Below, piece after piece: positions 52,995-59,959 of a DNA stretch of 64,000 bases (positions are counted from its first letter, which is position 1; each line of letters opens with the position of its first letter). The DNA comes from CBDDCX01 sp965226925 (GTDB lineage: Bacteria > Gemmatimonadota > Gemmatimonadetes > Longimicrobiales > Gaopeijiaceae), in NCBI GenBank assembly GCA_965226925.1, contig CBDDEN010000011.1, positions 1 to 64,000 of the forward strand. Reading direction: 5' to 3'. The position numbers and the translations under genes are program-made. A model generated the notes under the pieces. It saw nothing but the letters and a program-made list of their open reading frames with translations, searched no databases and had not been told where the DNA came from.

Positions 52995-53531
52995 CTACCG
53001 AGACGCGACCGGAATCATCAGATGCGCATACGGGGTGTCAGGCCACATCACCCACGGGCCTCCGTTGAGATGATCCGTCGAGACGCCCGCGAGGTAAGAT
53101 CGCTCCGGAATCAGCATCATTACATGCGCGCCGAGATCGGTCACCCAGTCATCGTCTGAGGTCGGATCCGTCGCGTAGGCGTCGCTGTTGCTGACCGGGC
53201 TGTCGCCCATGAGCATATAGGCGAACCCGACCTCCGAATATGTGGGCTCGGTCTGATTCACGTATGCGTTTAGGAAATCGAGCCAGGGCCCGTTGACACA
53301 CCACGGATCATTACCGTCTGTGTCCTGACGGTCCGGCAGGCAAGTCCATCCGTTAGTCCCCGCGCGAATCTCGTTCATCTCCCAGTCCATGACACCCGCG
53401 TCATTTGATATGGAGGCAGGGCCGGCCGACACAGCGCTGCGAATGATCTCCTCGGGGGTCATGTCCTGGGCGCACGCAGCAACAGGGACGAGCGCAAGCA
53501 TGCCCGTGACGTTCAAGGCGAAGTGACGCAT
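52995..53531 (-). CDS. Conserved secreted protein, unknown function
   Basis: The 178-residue protein has a signal peptide (GMLALVPVAACAQ, possibly a lipobox) and a well-defined body: AGPASISNDAGVMDW, GTNGWTCLPDR, DPWCVNGPWLDFLNAY, FAYMLMGDSPVSNSD, HVMMLIPE and NGGPWVMWPDTPYAHLMIPV. The Trp, Cys and Pro content suggests a compact extracytoplasmic domain with one disulphide. The family is seen as a conserved hypothetical in environmental bacteria; no function is known. No operon partner is evident. Confidence 0.7.
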   Translation of the reverse strand: MRHFALNVTGMLALVPVAACAQDMTPEEIIRSAVSAGPASISNDAGVMDWEMNEIRAGTNGWTCLPDRQDTDGNDPWCVNGPWLDFLNAYVNQTEPTYSEVGFAYMLMGDSPVSNSDAYATDPTSDDDWVTDLGAHVMMLIPERSYLAGVSTDHLNGGPWVMWPDTPYAHLMIPVASR

Positions 53532-53875
53532 TCTGATTCTCCTGGGCCTGGGGATACCGCGTCATTCTCAACGGCGGGTCTTGATATTGGGTGCGAATCG
53601 ACCCTGTGAGCAAGAGCGGGCATCATACGGTGATGCCTAGGGCTCGCGACTGCCGAAGCCGCCATGGTCATGAATGCCCTCATCGCAGAGATCCCCCCAC
53701 TGCTTATTTGATGAATCCTTCGTCAGAGCGGGCACAGCCACGACCCGATGGGGGCCGGGCAACAGCCTTGGGGTCATCCAGGTGGCCATGCGCAACTGAT
53801 CGGGCCCGCTCCGGTTTGTGCAGACACCTCAGACGAGCCCCGAAACACCCCAAGTCTCGCCCCCAACATGTAGAG
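53532..53875. other. Intergenic stretch without recognisable gene
   Basis: No frame here has protein-like composition or a credible ribosome site on either strand. It separates the secreted-protein gene from repeat copy 1 of the tRNA-Pro-related repeats. Nothing else was recognised. Confidence 0.5.
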
Positions 53876-54075
53876 TAACATAGAGACCCATCCCGAGAGT
53901 ATCGTGGAGGAATTTCCTGTAACCACAATGTTGATAACCGTTTACATCAATCGGGGCGCCCGGATTGACGGAGCTTCGCTCCGTCGTCTCGGCGAAGGAC
54001 CGGATGGGCCGCACCGCGGGAGAACAATCTCGCCGCCTCGGCCCGAACCGGGGACCCCCTGCTCCCAAAGCCTAC
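53876..54075. repeat. tRNA-Pro-related repeat, copy 1
   Basis: The segment shares AACATAGAGACCC, GTAACCACAATGTTGATAAC and GACGGAGCTTCGCTCCGTCG with 57088-57275. It contains two pieces of the nearby tRNA-Pro gene: GGGGCGCCCGGATT near 53960 and CGAACCGGGGACCCCCTGCT plus CCCAAAGC at 54043-54071. It lies on the 3' side of the kinase gene. It may be a relic of an integration or duplication event at the tRNA. Confidence 0.65.
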
Positions 54076-54219
54076 TTCGGAGACCCCCATATTCGTCGAT
54101 TTCGCGTAGTTCTGGGGAAATCTTCGCTGATTTGGTGAAACCGATCAGCGGTTTTCACCATTCCGACGCCTGCGAACATAGAGAGTCCCCCCGCCCCGAG
54201 GGATCAGCGCGCTCGAGCT

Positions 54220-56742
54220 CTAGTTCCCCATCCGCTCCTTCAACTCCTCGAACCAGTTCACCACGACGACGATTTTCGGCGTGACAACAGCGTCGTCCTC
54301 CACTGCCTGCTCTACCACCGCTCGTCCGGAGACCGGGTTCACATCCCATCCGGGGAGCAAACGCGAGAGCACGGAAACCACCTCGGGAAAACCGCCCACT
54401 CGTTGACCCGGTTCCATCCCGACAGCGAAGAGCGTGTCCCGTGACAGGCCCCAGTAGTACACGGTCCGACCGTCGGGCGCCCAGCGGGGAGAGAGACCAC
54501 CGGCCTCGGAGACGAGGCGCACTTCCCGCGCGTCAGGAAAACTGCGCACGTAGATCTGCGGCCGGCCGGCTTCGTGGGACTCATAAGCAGCCCGAGTCCC
54601 GTCCGGCGATACCGAGAGCTCCGTTTCCATCCACTCAGCCGCCAGGAAGGGAGTGACGCGTTCCGGGTTGTTCGGGTTGACGATCAAGAGATCCTGCGCG
54701 CCAGCTGCGTTTATCACGATGATGTCTTCGGATGGCCATGCCATCGCATGGTCATCACTGGGAAGATTGAGGAGCCGGGTCGGTGGCGAGCTGCCATCGA
54801 TCGGTGTAATGAAGAGGTCTTCCGCGATGGTGCCCGCCTGCTCCGAGGAGAACACCATTCGTGTTCCGTCCGGCGACCAAGCCGCGGCATGCGCACCGCC
54901 TCCAAGCGTGATCGGCGTCGTCGTACCCGAAGCGAGATCGTACGTATAGACCGTCCGCTGCTCGATCCGTCCGGCGCCGGTGTTGAATGCGAGGCGCTCG
55001 CCGTCCGGTGAAAACCGCGGCCAGTTGAAGATCCGGGGCGACAAGGGAATCGTGTCCATGCCACCACGCATGTTCAGGAGGAGGAGTTGCGACGCCTCGC
55101 CGACGTCCAACGGGTCGGTGGTATAGACGAGCGTGCCGGTCCGGGAGATCGAGTAGAAGGCGTCTGACCCGGCGTGGTATATGTTGTCCCTGACTGGAAC
55201 CGGAGTCCCGACGACGGCTTGATCGGAAAGATCGAACGGCACGGCAAACAGTCTACTTTCCTGAGCGTGTCCATATACCAGGTGACCTGTTTCGACGTAC
55301 ATGGCATCGGTTCCGCCAGGCCCCACGAGCCGTGCCGAATCGGCTCCAAACTCAAGCAGCATGACCCCGGTAGTCGTGGAGTAGAGCACTCCAGACCCAT
55401 CCGGCAGCATGCTGGGGCGTTGACCGTTGACGCCGCCATCGATCATTTCAGGCTCGCCTCCGGCGTCGGACACTCGGTACAACCGGTCCTGGCTCTGGAA
55501 GACGATAGTGCCGGCATGTCCCCAGTTCGGAGTCGACGCGATGAGCGTGTTCGACCGAACGAGTATTTGTTCACCACTGCCATCAACCGCGATCTTGACC
55601 AACACGCCCTCACGAACGAACACCAACCACTGGCTGTCGGGCGAGAAGGCAGGCGAGGTGGCCCGCTCGGTGTTTGGCAGGAGGCGGTACGATGCGACCC
55701 CCGCCGGCCGGATGTGGATCCCGTCAAAAGTAGTCAGGGCGAACAACGACCCATCGGGGGAGACCAGGATTCCACCCAACCTGAGGCCATCTCCAATGAA
55801 GTCCAAGGTGAAAGCCGCGGGAACTGGGGCGAGGCTCGTCGGAGCGGGCCGCAGAACCAGCCAACCCACAACAAGCGCCAGGACCGCGGCAACCGACCAC
55901 CCCACCATCTCCCGGGCTCGTGATCCCACCGCCGAAGGAGCTGAACCCAACCCGCCCATGGCCGTCGTAGCGAAGTGCGGGTCGTTAAGCGCCGCCGCGA
56001 AGCCCGTCGCCGATTTGAAGCGATCCGCTGGTAACTTCTCCAGTGCGATTCGGACTGCTGCGTCCACATTAGCCGGGACCGTGGGACGCTCTTCAGTCGC
56101 AGACACGGGTTTGCCCTGTATGATCTTCCCGAGAATCGCCTGTGCCGAGCTCCCCGTATAGGGCGGCTCTCCGACCAGCATCTCGTACAGAACCGATCCG
56201 AGCGCGTAAATATCCGTCGATGGCCCTACACTCTGGTCTCCTGTCGCCTGTTCGGGGCTCATATAGTTAGGGGTACCAAGACTCAGTCCGGTCTCGGTAA
56301 GTCTCCCACCACCCGCTGCGCTCACTGCGAGTGCAATCCCGAAGTCCGCTACCAGAGGACGACCTCGGCTGAGAAGAATGTTTGCGGGCTTGATGTCGCG
56401 GTGGACGACACCCTGGTCATGCGCCGCCTGGAGGGCGTCCGCGATCTCCGTCGCGACCTTGACCGCCTCGTCCACCGGAAGTTGGTTCTCACGCGCTAGG
56501 CGGTCACCGAGGGTCTCTCCTTCCACGTAGGGCATGACGTAGAACAGGAAACCATCGGCCTCACCGGAGTCATGGAGAGGGAGGATGTGCGGGTGCTGGA
56601 GACTTGCGGTCGTCTTGATCTCGGCAAGAAAGCGTTCAGCTCCGACGACAGCGGCCAGCTCGGGGCTTGAGGACTTTGAGGGCGACCTTGCGGTCGTGCT
56701 TGAGATCGTCGGCCAGGTAGACGGTGGCCATTCCGCCTTCAC
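54220..56742 (-). CDS. Ser/Thr protein kinase with C-terminal WD40-like (PD40/TolB) propeller
   Basis: The frame holds the kinase domain from FLAEIKTTASLQHPHILPL onward: VHRDIKPANILLSRG (catalytic loop), DFGIALAV, GTPNYMSPEQ and DIYALGSVLYEMLVGEPPY. One membrane segment follows near residue 290 (SVAAVLALVVGWLVL), then a beta-propeller with repeated SPDG motifs (FSPDSQWLVF, FSPDGERLAF, WSPDGTRMVF, VSPDGTRAAY). The first 20 residues are out of frame; the true N-lobe is at 56660-56809. The propeller lies outside the membrane and probably senses a ligand. Confidence 0.88.
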   Translation of the reverse strand: MKAEWPPSTWPTISSTTARSPSKSSSPELAAVVGAERFLAEIKTTASLQHPHILPLHDSGEADGFLFYVMPYVEGETLGDRLARENQLPVDEAVKVATEIADALQAAHDQGVVHRDIKPANILLSRGRPLVADFGIALAVSAAGGGRLTETGLSLGTPNYMSPEQATGDQSVGPSTDIYALGSVLYEMLVGEPPYTGSSAQAILGKIIQGKPVSATEERPTVPANVDAAVRIALEKLPADRFKSATGFAAALNDPHFATTAMGGLGSAPSAVGSRAREMVGWSVAAVLALVVGWLVLRPAPTSLAPVPAAFTLDFIGDGLRLGGILVSPDGSLFALTTFDGIHIRPAGVASYRLLPNTERATSPAFSPDSQWLVFVREGVLVKIAVDGSGEQILVRSNTLIASTPNWGHAGTIVFQSQDRLYRVSDAGGEPEMIDGGVNGQRPSMLPDGSGVLYSTTTGVMLLEFGADSARLVGPGGTDAMYVETGHLVYGHAQESRLFAVPFDLSDQAVVGTPVPVRDNIYHAGSDAFYSISRTGTLVYTTDPLDVGEASQLLLLNMRGGMDTIPLSPRIFNWPRFSPDGERLAFNTGAGRIEQRTVYTYDLASGTTTPITLGGGAHAAAWSPDGTRMVFSSEQAGTIAEDLFITPIDGSSPPTRLLNLPSDDHAMAWPSEDIIVINAAGAQDLLIVNPNNPERVTPFLAAEWMETELSVSPDGTRAAYESHEAGRPQIYVRSFPDAREVRLVSEAGGLSPRWAPDGRTVYYWGLSRDTLFAVGMEPGQRVGGFPEVVSVLSRLLPGWDVNPVSGRAVVEQAVEDDAVVTPKIVVVVNWFEELKERMGN

Positions 56743-56809
56743 CCAGCTCTCGCTCGATGGCGTAGCGGCCTTCTAGAGCCGCGTTTAGGCGGGTGACTGG
56801 ATCAGACAT
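56660..56809 (-). CDS. N-terminal part of the Ser/Thr kinase (before a one-base insertion)
   Basis: From an ATG at 56809 the frame reads MSDPVTRLNAALEGRYAI, then LGEGGMATVYLADDL (the glycine-rich ATP loop) and VALKVLKP with the ATP-contacting Lys. One extra C at about 56665 (AAGCCCCGAG for AAGCCCGAG) shifts the frame. Without it the chain continues into ELAAVVGAERFLAEI of the main ORF, giving a kinase of about 860 residues. The insertion is probably a sequencing error, because the rest of the gene is clean. Confidence 0.85.
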
Positions 56810-57087
56810 GGCCGCAAGATGCGGCTATGGTGCGGAAAGCCACAAGGAAAGCCTGGAGCGAGGGATGATCGGTTCGAGCGCTATTGCGACAATCACCGGC
56901 CCTTGGGTGGTGCCAGATCTCCGCGAGAACCCACCGAGTTGGTTGTCTCTCGGGTCACAAGGTCCGCCCACCGGTGCGAGGCGGCATCGGTTGACGTCCC
57001 ACCAGAGACCGCCAGATCGCCAATCAGGTTGTCGGCGTGATAAGGCACTCACGCATCAGACGAGCCTCCGGACCGCCGATCTCCTCA

Positions 57088-57275
57088 TCAACATAGAGAC
57101 CCCTCCCGAGAATCCCGTGGAGGGGTCTTATGTAACCACAATGTTGATAACCGTTTACATCAGTCGGTGCGCCCGGATGGACGGAGCTTCGCTCCGTCGT
57201 CTCGGCGTAGAGCATACCGGCCGCATTGGGGAAGACTGATCTTGGCGCCTCGGCTCGAACCTGCGGTTCTGGCGC
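57088..57275. repeat. tRNA-Pro-related repeat, copy 2
   Basis: The copy resembles 53876-54075 at about four of five bases. It has a hairpin AGACCCCTCC...GGAGGGGTCT at 57100-57131, GTTGATAACCGTTTACATCA, a GCGCCCGGAT piece of the tRNA-Pro 3' end, and the ACGGAGCTTCGCTCCGT hairpin. Together with copy 1 it brackets the kinase gene. The intact tRNA-Pro lies 110 bases further on. Confidence 0.65.
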
Positions 57276-57348
57276 CCGCCTACGGCGGTCACGCCCTCGC
57301 ATAGCGAGGCCGCTGAATCCGGGCCACCCGACTGAGGCTCCGGACACG

Positions 57349-57381
57349 AAAGGCTCCGCAACCTAAGTGGTTGCGGAGCCT
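57349..57381 (-). terminator. Intrinsic terminator downstream of tRNA-Pro
   Basis: On the minus strand the perfect stem GGCTCCGCAACC and its complement, with a short ACTTA loop, is followed by TTTCGT. It starts three bases after the tRNA 3' end and is its obvious terminator. Confidence 0.85.
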
Positions 57382-57384
57382 CAG

Positions 57385-57458
57385 TCGGGGCGCCCGGATT
57401 CGAACCGGGGACCCCCTGCTCCCAAAGCAGGTGCGCTACCGGACTGCGCCACGCCCCG
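57385..57458 (-). tRNA. tRNA-Pro (anticodon TGG)
   Basis: The 74-base minus-strand sequence folds as a cloverleaf. The acceptor stem is CGGGGCG/CGCCCCG with discriminator A, the D stem is GCGC/GCGC, and the anticodon stem CCTGC/GCAGG has loop TTTGGGA. The T arm is CCCGG-TTCGAAT-CCGGG. The anticodon TGG reads proline codons CCA and by wobble CCG. CCA is not encoded. Fragments of this gene occur in the two repeats flanking the kinase gene. Confidence 0.97.
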
Positions 57459-57691
57459 TGGTCACCCGTGAGGACGACGGCCTTCAAGATAGCCGAGAGG
57501 CCTTTGGGCTGGTAGAGATCCCCCCGAGAGCCGGCGGGCCCCGTGCTCTAGGTGCCGAACGCGTCGACCAGCCCTGCGAGTGCCTCTGCTCAAGCGGCGA
57601 GGACTGTTCGGGCCCGGGTGAATGGCTGCCACCGGCCCGCGATCCCACTATGGATCGCGGGCCGCAACTTACCGCTCAGCTCCGAGGTTCT

Positions 57692-58732
57692 CTACCTCCT
57701 GGACTTGGCCAACCGGTTCGACTTGCCCGACTTCTCCGCGCCGAGCTTGAGGACCGCGACGAGTCCGGCGTGATCCGCCGGCCACAGGCCGAGGGTCGGG
57801 GTGCGGTCCTCCTGCTCGTCGCCAACGACCTCGACCTTCTTGATTCCGCGGATCTTTCCGCTCTTCGACACGTCGTCCGAGCGGACGAGGACGAAGTCGA
57901 TCCGTTGATCGAGAAGCGACGGCCCGTTTCGGAGGTCCGGATTCTGACAGCACGTGAATCCGGAACGCCTGGACCCGTGTCCCCTGCCACGCCACGCGTC
58001 CGTGAATCCCGCAGCGATGATCTCGTCATACGTGGGCGTCCAAGATGGCTCCCCCGGGTTCTCCGGATCCGAATTCAGGTCACCGGCGACAATCGTTACG
58101 CCATCGAGGCCGGCCACAACCCCGTTGATCAGCTCGGAAGCCTGTGCCACCTGTAGAGGCAAGAGGGACTGTGACTCGAGGTGTGTGGTTAAGAAATGGT
58201 ACGGGACTCCGTTGTGCTCGGTGGTGACCCGAATCCAGCCTCGCTCGAGCGTCAACGGCCCCAACTGGAACGTGGCCGCATAAGTACCGTGAGCGCTCCC
58301 GGTCACGGCCACGTCGGTCCGGCGCAACGCGACCAACCGATCGGTGAACTGGAGGATCCGGGTCGGTGACAACGGTAGCCCGAACGCCGCCCCGGTCGAG
58401 GTGTTCTCCTGGACGGCCACGACGTCGTACGGGAGCGCCCGCGCAGCGATCTCACTCTCGACATAGGCCAGGAGGTCGACGACCTCGACAACGGTGGGCG
58501 TGCCAGAGCCGAACTCGACAGCGACGAACTGGAACACCTCTTGGAGACCGACCAACTGCGGTCGCCGCGTGTCGATCTCGTCGACGATGGCAGTCACGCG
58601 CTCGGCAACGCCGCTGGCCTGAACCTCACTCCAGAAGAGGTTGGTCGCCGCGATTAGGGCCGGGATGTCACCGAAGTCGAGCGTGAATATCGGCCCGGTG
58701 TCACCGCCCAGGTACATGTTCTGCGTGTACAC
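57692..58732 (-). CDS. Endonuclease/exonuclease/phosphatase-family protein, 5' end lost
   Basis: The frame has the EEP fold motifs TQNMYLGGD (the metal-site Asn), QLVGLQEVF with the catalytic Glu, TTHLES, IVAGDLNSDP and the final WPADHAGLVAVL (Asp-His). Such enzymes cleave phosphodiesters or phospholipids. The GTG at 58732 is only a nominal start. Coding sequence continues upstream (SENPNAFTVYTQ) and then runs into an unrelated plus-strand remnant, so a signal peptide and true start have been lost. A Lys/Arg-rich C-terminus follows the last motif. Confidence 0.82.
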   Translation of the reverse strand: MYTQNMYLGGDTGPIFTLDFGDIPALIAATNLFWSEVQASGVAERVTAIVDEIDTRRPQLVGLQEVFQFVAVEFGSGTPTVVEVVDLLAYVESEIAARALPYDVVAVQENTSTGAAFGLPLSPTRILQFTDRLVALRRTDVAVTGSAHGTYAATFQLGPLTLERGWIRVTTEHNGVPYHFLTTHLESQSLLPLQVAQASELINGVVAGLDGVTIVAGDLNSDPENPGEPSWTPTYDEIIAAGFTDAWRGRGHGSRRSGFTCCQNPDLRNGPSLLDQRIDFVLVRSDDVSKSGKIRGIKKVEVVGDEQEDRTPTLGLWPADHAGLVAVLKLGAEKSGKSNRLAKSRR

Positions 58733-58774
58733 GGTGAAGGCGTTGGGATTTTCGGACCGGGACAGCGCGGGTTC

Positions 58775-59133
58775 GAAATCTGGCGCGGACCGACTTCACG
58801 ATCCTGGGTCAGGACTACCACCACAACTACTACCTTTTCATGCTCGGAGCGGAGTGGTTCCCGGTGCGAGGCACGACCCGAGTGGGCCTGCGTTTGGGCC
58901 TGGGCGCCTCCGGGGAGTACGAGATCGCCGAAACCAACCCGGCTTCCCCGGGTGGCGACACCTGGACGGAGGCGGTAGTGCCCGGACTCGTGTTCGCACG
59001 GGACCTTCCACCAGGGAAGCGACTGACGGTGGGCCTCTCGGACTACCTTCTGGGCCCCTTCTTCGCAGTCCTGGATCCGGAAGAATACGGTATCGAGCAT
59101 CGATGGCGGATCACGGTCGGACTCCGGTTCTAG
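58775..59133 (+). pseudogene. Outer-membrane protein C-terminal remnant
   Basis: The frame reads RTDFTILGQDYHHNYYLFM, then alternating beta strands (TTRVGLRLGLGASGEYEI, KRLTVGLSDYLLGPFFAVL) and ends HRWRITVGLRF. The terminal Phe and strand pattern fit an outer-membrane barrel. The N-terminal part is missing, because upstream sequence belongs to the minus-strand EEP gene. An ATG at 58840 lies inside the frame and is not a natural start. Confidence 0.55.
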
Positions 59134-59404
59134 CCTCACTTCCGAATCGCTTCGCCGCCCGCGCCCTACCCTTCTCGGCCTCTGCCTCTCGGTCCTTCGG
59201 TGCCGCGCTCGTGATCAGCGAGTCCATCAAACGTCGTACGACGGCGGAGACGTCCTCCACCGCCTGGGTGAACGCCGCCTCATTGGCCTGCGACGGTTTG
59301 GTGAAGCCACTCACCTTCCGAACGAATTGGAGAGACGCCGCCGCGACCTCATCGGTCGTCGCGGTCGGCTCGAAGTTGAACAGGGTGCGGATATTCCTAC
59401 ACAT
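59111..59404 (-). CDS. DUF2277 family protein
   Basis: The 97-residue protein matches DUF2277 along its length: MCRNIRTLFNFEP, LQFVRKVSGFTKPSQANE, VRRLMDSLITSAAP and EKGRARAAKRFG. The function of this small soluble family is unknown; the invariant start MCRNI-LFNF suggests a functional Cys. The ATG at 59404 is chosen because it gives exactly the family start. The gene ends convergently with the outer-membrane remnant. Confidence 0.88.
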   Translation of the reverse strand: MCRNIRTLFNFEPTATTDEVAAASLQFVRKVSGFTKPSQANEAAFTQAVEDVSAVVRRLMDSLITSAAPKDREAEAEKGRARAAKRFGSEARTGVRP

Positions 59405-59505
59405 CGGGTCCCTCCCTGGAGTGTGCACGGACTTGGCTCACCATCAGGTTGCCAACTTGGACAGACGCTCTCCATCATGCCAGCCCACCCGCTTCCGGAG
59501 ACCGC

Positions 59506-59931
59506 ATGGGCAAGATCAGGGAATACCGAGGCCGCGGTATCGTGGTTCGATACGAGGTCCAGCGCTGCATTCACGCCGAGGAGTGTGTGCACGGGCTCGA
59601 CGCCGTCTTCAACCCCGATCGACGCCCGTGGATCGAGGCGACGGCAGCCCAACCCGACGAGATCGCTGCCGTGGTCGCCCAATGTCCGACCGGTGCCTTG
59701 ACCTTCGAGCGCACGGATGGAGGACCTCAGGAGATCCCCGCGGCGCCAGCCATTTCACTCGCCGTGGACGGTCCTCTATACGTCCGGGGCGCAGTCGAGA
59801 TCGTCGATCACGAAGGACGGGTGATCACCGCCGACTCGCGGGTGGCGCTCTGCCGATGCGGTGCCTCGAAGAACAAGCCCTACTGCGATGACAGTCACCT
59901 CGCGATCGGATTCAAGTCCGTCTCAGGGTGA
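59506..59931 (+). CDS. Fer4_19 plus CDGSH iron-sulfur protein
   Basis: The 141-residue protein joins two small iron-sulfur modules. Residues 1-65 have RCIHAEECVHGL and AQCPTGAL, the divergent 4Fe-4S mono-cluster motif (Fer4_19/DUF1271). The C-terminal part has the CDGSH-type 2Fe-2S motif CRCGASKNKPYCDDSH with its three Cys and one His. It is probably a cytoplasmic electron carrier or redox sensor. The ATG at 59506 follows GGAG. Neighbours give no specific partner. Confidence 0.9.
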   Translation: MGKIREYRGRGIVVRYEVQRCIHAEECVHGLDAVFNPDRRPWIEATAAQPDEIAAVVAQCPTGALTFERTDGGPQEIPAAPAISLAVDGPLYVRGAVEIVDHEGRVITADSRVALCRCGASKNKPYCDDSHLAIGFKSVSG

Positions 59932-59959
59932 GTGCTCCAGCATCTGATTCTCGCCTGTT

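Noticed and set aside
53904..54284. A small gene in repeat copy 1 (peptide with VTTMLITVYI)
   Set aside because: The same peptide appears in copy 2 because the DNA is repeated. It has no ribosome site and overlaps the tRNA fragment.
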